Source: Gillisia sp. (GTDB taxonomy: Bacteria; Bacteroidota; Bacteroidia; Flavobacteriales; Flavobacteriaceae). Taken from it: a stretch of DNA of 48,137 nucleotides. The DNA lies in assembly GCA_024635655.1 (NCBI GenBank), contig JAGXIL010000015.1, positions 1 to 48,137 on the forward strand. The letters are read 5' to 3'. Each line of letters starts with the position of its first letter. Within the stretch, counting starts at the first letter, position 1. Positions 9,033 to 18,289 of this stretch are shown in pieces. Below the pieces are notes generated by a model. The model was not told the origin of the DNA, searched no databases, and was given only the letters and a program-made list of their open reading frames with translations. The translations under genes were made by a program, and so were the position numbers.

Positions 9033-10001
9033 ATGCTTTTAGCTATACTTCTTTTAGTTGCAGGATTAGCCATCCTGATCTTTGGTGCAAATTATATGGT
9101 TGAAGGTGCCTCTGCACTTGCAAAGCGATTTAATATCTCCAATCTTGCTATTGGTTTGACCGTTGTTGCTTTTGGAACATCAGCACCTGAACTGGTGGTG
9201 AACACCTTTGCTGCGGTACAGGGCCATCAGGATATCGTCTTTGGAAATGTTCTGGGTAGTAATAACTTCAACCTTTTCATTATTTTAGGTATCACCGGGT
9301 TAATCACTCCGCTTGCTGTGCAATCCAGTACCGCCTGGAAAGAAATTCCAATTTCATTTATAGCCATAGTCGTTTTGTTCATTCTGGTCAATGATGTGAT
9401 GATCTTCAACGCTGAATCTTCCATGTTGGGAAGACTTGATGGAGGAATTTTGTTAGTGTTTTTCGCCCTCTTCCTTTTCTATGTTTATAAACAACTGAAG
9501 AGTGATCCATCAGAAACAGAGGAACTGGTAACCGTTCCAGCTATGTCCGGAGTAAAAATGGCTGTTTATATTGTAGGAGGTTTAGCTGGTCTGGTCTATG
9601 GTGGGCACCTTGTGGTTAATAATGCTATAGAAATTGCAGAATCTTTGGGAATAAGCCAAAAAATCATTGGATTAACAGTGGTAGCTGCAGGAACATCCCT
9701 GCCTGAACTTGCAACCTCTATTATTGCTGCAATTAAAAAGAACGCCGATATTGCAGTCGGAAACATTGTAGGTTCCAACATTTTCAACCTTTTCCTTATT
9801 CTTGGAGCATCATCAGTATTAAAACCTATAGGATACAGCGAAGGCTTTAATACAGACATTTATGTTTTGGCCGGGGGTACTATCTTTTTGATCCTGGCGA
9901 TGTTTACGGGAAAAAGAAAGAAACTTGATCGCTGGGAAGCCGCCATTCTCTTGTTCTTCTATTTGGGTTACACGACCTATTTGGTCATGCAGGAACTATA
10001 A
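9033..10001 (+). CDS. Calcium/sodium antiporter (CaCA family, YrbG-like)
   Basis: The product has 322 residues and about ten hydrophobic segments, so it is an inner-membrane protein. The two inverted alpha repeats that bind cations in the CaCA family are clear: GTSAPELVVN (Gly48-Glu53) with GNVLGSNNFNLFIILG, and GTSLPELATS (Gly220-Glu225) with GNIVGSNIFNLFLILG. The pair of Glu residues in the PEL motifs is the expected ion site. It should exchange Na+ or H+ for Ca2+. It has a 122-nt upstream gap, so it may have its own promoter, and is followed after 10 nt by a lipoprotein gene. Confidence 0.95.
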   Translation: MLLAILLLVAGLAILIFGANYMVEGASALAKRFNISNLAIGLTVVAFGTSAPELVVNTFAAVQGHQDIVFGNVLGSNNFNLFIILGITGLITPLAVQSSTAWKEIPISFIAIVVLFILVNDVMIFNAESSMLGRLDGGILLVFFALFLFYVYKQLKSDPSETEELVTVPAMSGVKMAVYIVGGLAGLVYGGHLVVNNAIEIAESLGISQKIIGLTVVAAGTSLPELATSIIAAIKKNADIAVGNIVGSNIFNLFLILGASSVLKPIGYSEGFNTDIYVLAGGTIFLILAMFTGKRKKLDRWEAAILLFFYLGYTTYLVMQEL

Positions 10002-10011
10002 ATAATTTCTA

Positions 10012-10443
10012 ATGAAAAAAATTATATTTACCGGTATTTTGGCCATTTCCGTCTCCTGCACAGGACCATCAGAAAAAGAAGAGGATCTTTCAGCAAAAGT
10101 AGATTCCCTTACCCGGGAAACGGAAGAATTAAAGCGTGCAAATGACACTTTGAGTGAGCATTTATTCCAAAAAACATACCTCACCCGGCAATATTCCCCA
10201 TATTTTGACACGATCCCTGATCCTGAAGAACATCTTCTTGAAAAGCTGAAGGAGCAGGACAATTTGATACCCAAAGATCCAGTTTTAGGAGGTACCATGA
10301 GGTTTACTGAAGTTCGATTTGTTGATGATGAACTTTTTGTTGCGGAGTATGAAGACGGGCATATCATGGGAAAAGCTGTCTACACCTATACCGTTAATAA
10401 TTCAGGAGAAATAATTTTTGAGATGGTGGGGACCATTATGTAA
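10012..10443 (+). CDS. Small lipoprotein of unknown function
   Basis: The product has 143 residues. It starts with MKKIIFTGILAISVSCTGPSE, a lipoprotein signal with the acylated Cys at about residue 16. Residues 20-50 are charged and heptad-like, suggesting a short coiled coil. The rest contains GGTMRFTEVRFVDDELFVAEYEDGH, which looks like beta structure. I do not recognise a named family. The start lies 10 nt after the antiporter stop, so the two are probably one transcript. The position suggests an envelope role, but nothing in the sequence shows what. Confidence 0.75.
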   Translation: MKKIIFTGILAISVSCTGPSEKEEDLSAKVDSLTRETEELKRANDTLSEHLFQKTYLTRQYSPYFDTIPDPEEHLLEKLKEQDNLIPKDPVLGGTMRFTEVRFVDDELFVAEYEDGHIMGKAVYTYTVNNSGEIIFEMVGTIM

Positions 10444-10508
10444 ATCCAGGGCGAAGTTACTAGGAACCCGCCTGAAGATCTTTCAGATGGAAATCGTATC
10501 TTTTTGCA

Positions 10509-11189
10509 ATGAGACCTGTAATGAGATATATGAAAGTTCTTCTGGCCGGGATTTTTATTCCGGTACTTATTTACTTTTTAATGGTTCTCATTGGAGCTGC
10601 AATTCCTGTAAATTCAGATCCAAAAATTGATAATCCTGACATTGAGATCTACCTTATCTCAAATGGTTTGCACATAGATATAGCCGTACCTTTCCAAACC
10701 AAATTCTATGACTGGTCACAAATAGTAGAACCTCAGCACAGCCTTTCTAATATAGAAACCAGTAATTATGTGAGCTTTGGATGGGGAGATCTTGAGTTCT
10801 ACAGAACTACTCCTCAGTGGGAGGACCTAACATTAAAAACAGCAGTGAGGTCCCTCTTTACGCAAACTCCTGCAGCTGTTCATACTACATTTATGCAAAA
10901 AGTTGAAAGAGGAGAGGATATACGGCGAATAAAGGTAGATAGCAATCAGTACCGAAAATTGGCTCATTATATAGTCAATACATTTAAAAATGATCCTTTA
11001 GGAAACGCCATGCCGGTTCCTGACCTGCACTACAATAAAAATGATGTCTTTTACCATGCTAAAGGCTCTCTCAATCTTTTTAAAACCTGTAACACCTGGG
11101 TAAATTCCGGCCTTAAAAAGGCCGGTTTAAAAGCCTGCTTGTGGACCCCTCTTGCCGAAGGAGTTTTTATAAGATATCCTGAAAAATGA
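10509..11189 (+). CDS. TIGR02117 / DUF2459 family protein
   Basis: The product has 226 residues if the first ATG is used. In-frame ATGs at 10521 and 10530 are alternatives, and a TATCTTTTTG stretch at 10497-10506 would place the transcript start just inside the first ATG, so MKVLLAG at 10530 may be the true start. A single hydrophobic segment (about residues 9-30) anchors the protein. The family marks are EIYLISNGLHIDIAVP, SFGWGDLEFYRTTPQW, TPAAVHTTF and the later KTCNTWVNSGLKKAG, containing Cys and His residues that recur in the family. The biochemical role is unknown. TIGR02117 members have been noted near urease genes in some organisms, but none are here. Confidence 0.82.
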   Translation: MRPVMRYMKVLLAGIFIPVLIYFLMVLIGAAIPVNSDPKIDNPDIEIYLISNGLHIDIAVPFQTKFYDWSQIVEPQHSLSNIETSNYVSFGWGDLEFYRTTPQWEDLTLKTAVRSLFTQTPAAVHTTFMQKVERGEDIRRIKVDSNQYRKLAHYIVNTFKNDPLGNAMPVPDLHYNKNDVFYHAKGSLNLFKTCNTWVNSGLKKAGLKACLWTPLAEGVFIRYPEK

Positions 11190-11253
11190 AGAATAGCCGA
11201 AAATCTGTACAATTCTTTTTTACTAAGTTAGAGCAGCACTTATAATCCGGACA

Positions 11254-11946
11254 TTGAAAAAAATGATGGTCAAGAAATATATCTCTTTTTTTATTTCCGG
11301 AGCTTTAATACTGGCACTGGTTTTAACCTATTTCCTGAACGATGCATTTAAAGATTTTACAGATACCACCTTCGAGATATTGTTGAGCGAGGATAAAGAT
11401 AGGATACATGAATACTTTCAGCAATTTGGAATATGGGGTCCTTTGGCAATAATTTTATTTATAGTGCTACAAATGTTCCTCATAGTTTTCCCCTCCTGGT
11501 TACCCATCATTGTAGCCGTAATGGCCTATGGCTTTTGGTGGGGAGTTCTGATATCCCTTCTCGGGATCGTTATAGCCTCCACCCTGGGATATTATATCGG
11601 ACAAAAACTTAAATCTGTGTTATTGACCAGGATACTGGGAGAAAAGAAGATCAAAAATATGGACTTCTGGATAAAAAATTATGCTTTTGGCTCTGTAGTG
11701 CTTTTTAGGATCTCCCCCTTTTTATCTAATGACGGCATAAGTTTTATTGCAGGAATGGTAGATATGAATTTTAAAAAATTTATGCTCGCCACCCTGATTG
11801 GGATAACACCCCTCGCTTTTGCGGTAGGATATTTTTCCCGGGACATTTCTACACTGGAAAATGGTCTATATTGGGTTGGAGGTGGGGGTTTAATTATTTA
11901 TGCTTTTTATATTTACTTTGATTATAAGAAGAGGAAAAAGAGCTGA
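11254..11946 (+). CDS. TVP38/TMEM64-family (DedA-like, VTT domain) membrane protein
   Basis: The longest reading has 230 residues but uses a TTG at 11254. The ATGs at 11263 and 11266 (three or four residues shorter) are more likely. One N-terminal membrane segment is followed by the VTT domain: a conserved loop with FPSWLPIIVAVMAYGFWWGV, GIVIASTLGYYIGQKL, and the FRISPFLSNDGISFIAGMVDM segment in which the Arg and Pro are typical. Family members act in membrane lipid or undecaprenyl-phosphate handling; in this organism the role is open. It belongs to the one-direction run of envelope genes, 64 nt after the TIGR02117 gene. Confidence 0.88.
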   Translation: MKKMMVKKYISFFISGALILALVLTYFLNDAFKDFTDTTFEILLSEDKDRIHEYFQQFGIWGPLAIILFIVLQMFLIVFPSWLPIIVAVMAYGFWWGVLISLLGIVIASTLGYYIGQKLKSVLLTRILGEKKIKNMDFWIKNYAFGSVVLFRISPFLSNDGISFIAGMVDMNFKKFMLATLIGITPLAFAVGYFSRDISTLENGLYWVGGGGLIIYAFYIYFDYKKRKKS

Positions 11947-12076
11947 TCAATTTTTTCAGCTGCTCGTCTCATCTCATCTTTCCTACCACTCTGTATTTTA
12001 TCATTTTTTTATAAGTCACCCGGGAATAAGATTTACTTAAAATCCTTAAATTAAGGTAAATAGTAAAAAAGATATT

Positions 12077-13378
12077 ATGTTATCTGTAAATAGTGATGCT
12101 AATAAAATCTCTCCACATCTCCGGGATCTGGAAAACACCTCCCACTTAGATCCACTTATAGATAGCATAGGGGATATAAAATATGTATTACTGGGAGAGG
12201 CAAGCCATGGTACCCATGAATATTATACATGGCGCGCACAAATTTCTCAAAGGCTGATCAGGGAAAAAGGTTTTTCTGTAATAGCTGTAGAGGGAGACTG
12301 GCCAGACTGTTATAATATTAACAGATGGATCAAAGGGCTTGGAGATCAGGATAGATCAATAAAGGAGGTACTTTCAGAATTCAACCGCTGGCCTACCTGG
12401 ATGTGGGCAAACTGGGAGATCGCAGCTTTTGCCTCCTGGCTAAGGGATCATAACTCTGCCCTGCCTTATGAAAAAAAGACAGGATTTTATGGCCTGGATG
12501 TTTACAGTTTGTGGGAATCTTTGGATGTGATGGTTGAATATTTGGAAAAAGAAGATCCGGAAACTGCAAAACATGCCCAGGATGCTTTTAAATGTTTTGA
12601 ACCTTTCAAAGAAGATGATTCTTATGCTTATGTTTTCAGGTCCTCAAAAAAAGGCTGTAAAGACGAAGTAGTAAAACTTTTGAGAAAGGTGCGGGAAAAT
12701 GCACATAAGTACAACAGTGAGCAGGAAGCCGATCTAAATGCAGAGATCAATTCCCTTGTCATGGCTAATGCTGAAAAGTACTATAAAGCAATGGCCGGTT
12801 TTGGGGAGGATTCCTGGAATGTAAGGGACCGGCATATGGTTGAAACCCTCAACATCCTGAAGAATTACCATGGAGAAGATACCAAGGTCATTATTTGGGA
12901 GCACAATACCCATATAGGTGATGCCCGGGCAACCAACATGGCAAACGCGGGACTTGTGAATGTGGGACAGCTTGTAAGAGAACAGCACGAAAAAGATGGT
13001 GTTTTTATCGCCGGATTTGGATCCTATAAGGGATCTGTAATTGCCGGAGATCGCTGGGGTGCCCCAATGAAAAAAATGAAAGTTCCAGAGGCAGCTTCGG
13101 GAAGTATAGAAAGCATATTGAACGGGAAGAAAGAAGGTAATGCGCTTCTTATTTTTAAGAATAACCGGGAATTGCAGGAACTTTTTAATAAAAGGATAGG
13201 ACACCGGGCAATAGGAGTAGTCTATGATCCAGACCGGGAACAGGGAAATTATGTACCCTCCAGGCTCTCCAAACGATATGATGCTTTTTTATTCCTCAAT
13301 GAGACCCGGGCCCTTCATCCTTTAAAAATAAGCCCTGATGGCAGCCGAACTCCTGAAACTTATCCTTTTAACGTTTAA
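12077..13378 (+). CDS. Erythromycin esterase family protein
   Basis: The product has 433 residues with no signal peptide, so it is cytoplasmic. The family core is visible: LLGEASHGTHEYYTWRAQI (Glu41, His44, Glu48, Arg53 region), IAVEGDWPDCYNINRWIKG and, later, VIIWEHNTHIGDARATNM with the second conserved His. This layout matches EreB and the many chromosomal relatives. Known Ere enzymes open the macrolide lactone ring by hydrolysis; most chromosomal homologues have not been shown to do so, so resistance should not be assumed. It is followed by the aldolase gene after 31 nt and may share its transcript. Confidence 0.9.
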   Translation: MLSVNSDANKISPHLRDLENTSHLDPLIDSIGDIKYVLLGEASHGTHEYYTWRAQISQRLIREKGFSVIAVEGDWPDCYNINRWIKGLGDQDRSIKEVLSEFNRWPTWMWANWEIAAFASWLRDHNSALPYEKKTGFYGLDVYSLWESLDVMVEYLEKEDPETAKHAQDAFKCFEPFKEDDSYAYVFRSSKKGCKDEVVKLLRKVRENAHKYNSEQEADLNAEINSLVMANAEKYYKAMAGFGEDSWNVRDRHMVETLNILKNYHGEDTKVIIWEHNTHIGDARATNMANAGLVNVGQLVREQHEKDGVFIAGFGSYKGSVIAGDRWGAPMKKMKVPEAASGSIESILNGKKEGNALLIFKNNRELQELFNKRIGHRAIGVVYDPDREQGNYVPSRLSKRYDAFLFLNETRALHPLKISPDGSRTPETYPFNV

Positions 13379-13409
13379 TCTTTTCACCAATATAAATACA
13401 TAAATTAAT

Positions 13410-14468
13410 ATGAGCACCTTAGATGAGATCAAAGAAAAACTTGGAGACAATGCCTCTTATTACCTGGATCACCAAAGCAAAAAGATCCCAAAAGAAAACC
13501 TTAGCATTCCCGGCCCTGATGTGCCTGATAAATTTTGCGACAGTGACCGTCCAACCCGGGTGATAGGAAATCTTGCAAAGCTTTACGACCACGGAAATCT
13601 TGGAGGTACCGGATATTTAAATATTTTACCTATAGACCAGGGAATAGAACATTCAGCAGCTATTTCTTTTTATAAAAATCCGGCATTTTTTGACCCGGAG
13701 AATATCATCAAACTAGCCATGGAAGCAGGTTGTAACGGAGTTGCCTCCACCTTTGGAGTTTTGGCCTTACACGCCAGGAAATATGCTCATAAGATCCCGT
13801 TCATTGTAAAGATCAACCACAATGAACTTCTAACCTATCCCAATAAATACTACCAGATCCTTTTCGGAAATGTGCAAGCAGCTTATGAAATGGGGGCAAC
13901 CGCCGTGGGAGCTACTATATATTTCGGTTCCACGGAGAGTTCAAGGCAAATTCAGGAGATCGCTCAGGCTTTTGATGAAGCCCATCAATTGGGAATGGCT
14001 ACTATACTGTGGTGCTACACCAGGAATGAAGATTTTAAAAAAGATGATAAGGATTACCATGCTGCGGCAGATCTTACAGGGCAGGCAAATCATATTGGAG
14101 TAACCATAAAAGCCGATATTATCAAGCAAAAACTTCCGGAGACCAATTTTGGATTTAAGGATATTGATTTTGCAAAATATAACGATGACATGTATGACAG
14201 CCTCACTACCGACCATCCTATAGACCTGTGCAGATTGCAGGTAGCTAACTGCTATATGGGAAAAATAGGACTAATAAATTCCGGTGGAGGTTCTAAAGGA
14301 GAATCTGATGCTACCGAAGCGGTAAGAACAGCTGTGATAAATAAACGTGCGGGAGGAAGCGGACTCATAATGGGTAGAAAGGCTTTTCAGCGGCCCTTTA
14401 AAGAAGGAGTAGACATCCTGCAAAGTGTACAGGAGGTTTACCTCGAACCAAAGATAACCATTGCCTGA
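13410..14468 (+). CDS. fbaB: Class I fructose-bisphosphate aldolase (DhnA/FbaB type)
   Basis: The product has 352 residues, the length of E. coli FbaB. It cleaves fructose 1,6-bisphosphate into glyceraldehyde 3-phosphate and dihydroxyacetone phosphate through a lysine Schiff base rather than a metal. Visible marks are [12 protein letters not shown] near residue 75, [30 protein letters not shown], the probable Schiff-base Lys in [14 protein letters not shown], and the phosphate-binding GGGSKGE and [15 protein letters not shown] segments near the C-terminus. It is the last gene of the long plus-strand run and is closed by a strong hairpin terminator. Confidence 0.93.
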   Translation: MSTLDEIKEKLGDNASYYLDHQSKKIPKENLSIPGPDVPDKFCDSDRPTRVIGNLAKLYDHGNLGGTGYLNILPIDQGIEHSAAISFYKNPAFFDPENIIKLAMEAGCNGVASTFGVLALHARKYAHKIPFIVKINHNELLTYPNKYYQILFGNVQAAYEMGATAVGATIYFGSTESSRQIQEIAQAFDEAHQLGMATILWCYTRNEDFKKDDKDYHAAADLTGQANHIGVTIKADIIKQKLPETNFGFKDIDFAKYNDDMYDSLTTDHPIDLCRLQVANCYMGKIGLINSGGGSKGESDATEAVRTAVINKRAGGSGLIMGRKAFQRPFKEGVDILQSVQEVYLEPKITIA

Positions 14469-14504
14469 GGCAGAAGTAAAATCTGAAGAATTTGTGTTAA
14501 ATAT

Positions 14505-14537
14505 AAAAGGCTTTTCCAAACCGGAAAAGCCTTTTGT
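14505..14537. terminator. Bidirectional terminator between fbaB and rimO
   Basis: A 13-bp perfect stem (14505-14517 with 14523-14535) and 5-nt loop. It is flanked by A-runs on one side and T-runs on the other, so it can end both the plus-strand aldolase and the minus-strand rimO transcript. Confidence 0.85.
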
Positions 14538-14611
14538 ATGAATAAACAGATATTATAATTTCTATGGATTAGGGAATAACTTATTAAAAACGTACACCTT
14601 CATCACTGAAT

Positions 14612-15964
14612 TCAGACGCTCCGTACCTTAATTTCTTTACGGGCAGGCTTCTCTACATTCACATTTACCGGCTCCCCGTACAGGTCAAAATCAGCAGCCT
14701 CAGTGATCTTTACATCGTAAAATTCCCCTGTTTTGAGGTAAATTGTTGTAGCATCAATTAGAACTTCATTGTCAACATCTGGCGAATCAAATTCTGTTCT
14801 GCCAATGTAGTTATTTCCTTCTTTCCGGTCAATGACTACTCTATATATCTCTCCAATCTTTTGCTGATTTAATTCCCACGAGATCTGTGACTGGATCTCC
14901 ATGATATGGTTTGCCCTTTCCTGTTTTACTTCCTGGGGCACGTCATCTACAAGATTAAAGGCATGGGTGTTTTCTTCGTGAGAGTAGGTGAAACAACCTA
15001 ATCTCTCAAAACGCATCTCCTTGACCCACTCTTTTAGTTCCTGAAAATGAGCTTCAGTTTCTCCGGGATATCCAACGATAAGCGTGGTTCTAATCGTCAT
15101 CTCAGGCACAGTTTTCCTGAATTGCTTAAGCAAATTGGTAGTTTTTTCGTGAGTGGTTCCTCGTCGCATAGATTTTAGAAGATCATCAGAAATATGTTGT
15201 AAAGGGATATCCAGATAATTACAGATCTTAGGCTCGCGTTTCATTAGATCCAGCACGTCCATTGGGAATCCTGTTGGGAATGCATAATGTAGACGTATCC
15301 ATTCAATACCATCAACCTGAGCCAGGTTTTCCAGCAGCTCGGCCAGATTCCTTTTCTTATAAAGATCCAATCCGTAATAGGTAAGATCCTGCGCGATAAG
15401 TATCAGTTCCTTTACGCCATTTGCCGCAAGTTTTTTAGCTTCTATTACCAGGTTTTCTATTGGAGTAGATCTGTGTTTTCCCCGCATTAAGGGAATGGCA
15501 CAAAATGAACAGGGCCGGTCACAACCTTCGGCTATTTTTAAATAGGCGTAGTTCTTAGGAGTAGTGGTAATTCTTTCTCCTACCAGTTCATGTTTGTAGT
15601 CTGCTTCCAGGGCTTTAAGAAGTGCAGGAAGTTCAGTAGTCCCGAAATACTGGTCTACATCGGGTATTTCTTCAATAAGATCGGGCTTGTAGCGCTCACT
15701 TAAACAACCCGTAACAAAAACCTGGTCTACTTCCCCTCTTTGTTTTTTCTCAACAAATTCTAATATTGTATTTACCGACTCTTCTTTTGCATTATCAATG
15801 AACCCGCAGGTATTGATCACCACGATATTCCCTTCCTCTTCATGCACTACGTCCTTGTCATTAGCACGCAACTGCCCCATTAAAACTTCACTGTCATATA
15901 CATTTTTGCTGCAACCCAGGGTTACAACATTGATCTTATTCTTCTTTAACGACTTCGTTCTCAT
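14612..15964 (-). CDS. rimO: Ribosomal protein S12 methylthiotransferase RimO
   Basis: The product has 450 residues, the usual RimO length. It is a radical-SAM enzyme that adds a methylthio group to the conserved Asp of ribosomal protein S12. The N-terminal UPF0004 domain holds the second iron-sulfur cluster through Cys18 (LGCSKN), Cys53 (NTCGF) and Cys87 (TGCLSE). The radical-SAM CxxxCxxC is Cys148, Cys152 and Cys155 (GCDRPCSFCAIP). The C-terminal TRAM domain spans about 375-445. The LGCSKNVYDSE start points to RimO rather than MiaB. It stands alone on the minus strand with a promoter about 115 nt upstream. Confidence 0.95.
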   Translation of the reverse strand: MRTKSLKKNKINVVTLGCSKNVYDSEVLMGQLRANDKDVVHEEEGNIVVINTCGFIDNAKEESVNTILEFVEKKQRGEVDQVFVTGCLSERYKPDLIEEIPDVDQYFGTTELPALLKALEADYKHELVGERITTTPKNYAYLKIAEGCDRPCSFCAIPLMRGKHRSTPIENLVIEAKKLAANGVKELILIAQDLTYYGLDLYKKRNLAELLENLAQVDGIEWIRLHYAFPTGFPMDVLDLMKREPKICNYLDIPLQHISDDLLKSMRRGTTHEKTTNLLKQFRKTVPEMTIRTTLIVGYPGETEAHFQELKEWVKEMRFERLGCFTYSHEENTHAFNLVDDVPQEVKQERANHIMEIQSQISWELNQQKIGEIYRVVIDRKEGNNYIGRTEFDSPDVDNEVLIDATTIYLKTGEFYDVKITEAADFDLYGEPVNVNVEKPARKEIKVRSV

Positions 15965-16081
15965 AAATACAACCTTTTGATCATTTCGACCTTAATTCCC
16001 ACTGCACGGGTAACTCCGGCCCTATATCCCGAGGGATTTCGATCTCTCTGAAAAATTTTTCCGTCTTGTATAAGGCGGGTG

Positions 16082-16089
16082 CAAAGATA
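16082..16089 (-). promoter_or_regulatory. Probable -7 element of rimO
   Basis: TATCTTTG on the minus strand is an exact TAnnTTTG match. A TTCTG lies at about the -33 position instead of TTG. It implies a leader of about 110 nt before the rimO ATG. Confidence 0.45.
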
Positions 16090-16214
16090 CAACCTATAAT
16101 TTGATTGGCAGAACTTGATGGGAACTGATTAATTTGCTCAGCTTGAAATTTTTAGCATCCTTTACTTCGCACCAATTTTGTATCTTCATCGGTTCTTTAT
16201 CGAAAACCATTCCA

Positions 16215-17348
16215 ATGAAAAACGCTTTCGTATTCCTTATCATTTTTATCTTTTCAATACATATTATGCACAGCCAGCAAAGGACAAGGGAACATGGAAT
16301 TGAAATAGGGGTTATCCCCACGGGAACCTTGAACGCAATTACTGATGTACCCGGAGTAAAAGTAGGCCACACCACTTTAATAAAGGGAGATTCTATAAGA
16401 ACCGGGGTTACTGCTATCCTTCCACACGGCGGGAATATGTTTCAGGAGAAAGTACCCGCTGCTATTTTTGTTGGAAATGGATTCGGAAAACTGGCAGGAA
16501 TTACCCAGGTAAATGAGCTGGGGAATATAGAAACCCCCGTTATTCTTACCAACACCCTCAGCGTGCCTACAGCAATGAACGCGGTGATCAGTTATACTTT
16601 ACAACAAGAGGGAAATGACGCTGTTCAATCTGTTAATGCGGTGGTTGGCGAGACCAATGACAGTTATTTAAATGATATTCGGGGGCAACACGTAAAACAG
16701 GAAGATGTCATAGATGCAATACAAAATGCAGCAGAAAAAAATGTACAGGAAGGCAACGTAGGGGCTGGGACCGGAACCGTATGTTTTGGCTATAAAGGAG
16801 GAATTGGAACCTCTTCCCGAAAATTACCTGAAGACCTGGGAGGCTATACTTTGGGCGTAATTGTACAAACCAATTTTGGAGGGGTGCTTCAAATTGCGGG
16901 AGTGAATGTGGGCCGGGAACTGAATAAATTCAGTTTTAGCAATCAGCTATTGAATAATGTTGATGGCTCCTGCATGATCGTAGTAGCCACAGATGCTCCT
17001 TTAGACCACCGAAATCTGGAAAGATTGGCTAAACGTGCGTTTTTGGGTTTGGCTAAAACGGGTGGAATAGCTTCTAATGGCAGCGGCGATTATATTATCG
17101 CTTTTTCTACTGCTGAAGGTGTGAGGGTTCCATACAAGATCGAAGGTGATCTTCTGGAGGCCGAAGTAGTTCCTAATGATCTTATGTCCCCTTTATTCAT
17201 GGCTGCAATTGAAGCTACTGAGGAAGCGATCCTGAATTCCCTCTTTATGGCCGAAACTACTACGGGACGCAATGGAAATACTATAGAATCCCTTCCTCTG
17301 GAAAAAATCCTTCCCATTCTAAAGGAACATAATGCAATAAAAGATTAA
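16215..17348 (+). CDS. Secreted P1-family (DmpA-like) peptidase
   Basis: Using the ATG at 16215, which starts a clear signal peptide (MKNAFVFLIIFIFSIHIMHS), the product has 377 residues; the frame is open 27 codons further upstream but without a signal. P1/S58 peptidases are self-cleaving N-terminal nucleophile enzymes. The cleavage site Gly251-Ser252 in NNVDGSCMIVVATDAPL matches DmpA, whose nucleophile is Ser250. The downstream GGIASNGSGDYIIAFST and the earlier NTLSVPTAMNAV are also family marks. Members remove N-terminal D- or L-amino acids or beta-amino acids from short peptides. It converges on an aminotransferase gene with a 4-nt overlap of the two ends. Confidence 0.92.
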   Translation: MKNAFVFLIIFIFSIHIMHSQQRTREHGIEIGVIPTGTLNAITDVPGVKVGHTTLIKGDSIRTGVTAILPHGGNMFQEKVPAAIFVGNGFGKLAGITQVNELGNIETPVILTNTLSVPTAMNAVISYTLQQEGNDAVQSVNAVVGETNDSYLNDIRGQHVKQEDVIDAIQNAAEKNVQEGNVGAGTGTVCFGYKGGIGTSSRKLPEDLGGYTLGVIVQTNFGGVLQIAGVNVGRELNKFSFSNQLLNNVDGSCMIVVATDAPLDHRNLERLAKRAFLGLAKTGGIASNGSGDYIIAFSTAEGVRVPYKIEGDLLEAEVVPNDLMSPLFMAAIEATEEAILNSLFMAETTTGRNGNTIESLPLEKILPILKEHNAIKD

Positions 17349-18289
17349 GAAGAATTCCGGGTAAGCTCAATAAAAGCCTCCTGAAGCTTTGCAGTGATCT
17401 TACCTTTTTTAGGACTGTTGTAAATATCTTCTTCTTTCCTGAACATCGATTTTACAGAAAGGATCTGCGTAGTGGTACCGGTGAGAAAAATCTCATCTAC
17501 CTCTACCAGTTCATCAATATGAACCGCTTTTTCAACAACCTTGATATTTAATTCCCGGCACATCTCTGTCACGATCTTTCGGGTGATCCCGGAAAGAATA
17601 TGCGGACCCTCAGGATGGGTATAGATCTTATCAAACTTTACAAAGAAAATGGAAGAATGCGAACCTTCAGTAAAAAACCCCTTTCTTACTAATGTGTTCT
17701 CGTCCAGGCCCATGGCATGAGCTTTATTATTTGCCCTTACATTGGCCATTAGCGAAGTTGATTTTATATCGCAACGATGCCATCTCAAATCCTTTGAAAC
17801 CAAGACGGAAGCTTGCTTCTTTTCAAAACCTTCCAGTTGAACGGGGTATCCATAGAGTAAAACAGTTGGGATAGCATCCTGAGGGAAATAGTGAGTTCGT
17901 GGTGCCACTCCCCTGCTCACCTGTATATAGACTGCTCCGTCCTTATCCTCAATCCCTGCCCTGGAAACAGCTTCAGTGATTACTTCCCGCAGAGTATTGA
18001 CATCAAGATCAATTTCTATTTCATTAAGACAATAGGAAAGACGATTCAGATGTCTTTGCAGTCCAAAAGCAATCCCTTTATAAAAAGGAATTACTTCATA
18101 TATCCCGTCTCCAAACATAAATCCTCTGTCAAAAACAGATATATAAGCTTCATTATGAGCCAGCCATTTTCCGTTAAGGTACACCTCAGCAGGATATGTC
18201 TTTTTTACAAGGCCGGAAGGTTGAGCAGAATTCAATTTTTCTTCATGAATTAAAATATTGATGCATTTGTACCATCCATTCCGCTTCAT
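17345..18289 (-). CDS. Class IV aminotransferase, D-amino-acid transaminase-like
   Basis: From the ATG at 18289 the product has 314 residues, but this start overlaps the upstream gene by 47 nt; a TTG at 18235, just past that gene's stop, would give 296 residues and fits the family better. Fold-type IV marks are VFDRGFMFGDGIYEVIPFY, YIQVSRGVAPRTHYFP, the Schiff-base lysine in RCDIKSTSLMANV (Lys176 from 18289), EGSHSSIFFV and SGITRKIV, all close to Bacillus D-amino-acid transaminase. It should interconvert D-amino acids and 2-oxo acids with PLP in the cytoplasm; a branched-chain or other class IV activity cannot be excluded. It is the last gene of an operon with a small membrane protein and an amidase. 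Confidence 0.9.
   Translation of the reverse strand: MKRNGWYKCINILIHEEKLNSAQPSGLVKKTYPAEVYLNGKWLAHNEAYISVFDRGFMFGDGIYEVIPFYKGIAFGLQRHLNRLSYCLNEIEIDLDVNTLREVITEAVSRAGIEDKDGAVYIQVSRGVAPRTHYFPQDAIPTVLLYGYPVQLEGFEKKQASVLVSKDLRWHRCDIKSTSLMANVRANNKAHAMGLDENTLVRKGFFTEGSHSSIFFVKFDKIYTHPEGPHILSGITRKIVTEMCRELNIKVVEKAVHIDELVEVDEIFLTGTTTQILSVKSMFRKEEDIYNSPKKGKITAKLQEAFIELTRNSS

Noticed and set aside
12077..13378. Macrolide resistance gene.
   Set aside because: Only family membership is seen; the context is housekeeping and most chromosomal relatives are not proven macrolide esterases.
17690..17770. Apparent loss of the catalytic lysine in the class IV aminotransferase (Asn in ANVRANNKAHA where a Lys is found in some relatives).
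   Set aside because: Counting along Bacillus D-amino-acid transaminase shows the Schiff-base lysine is the one in CDIKS, which is present here as Lys176; the other lysine is not catalytic.
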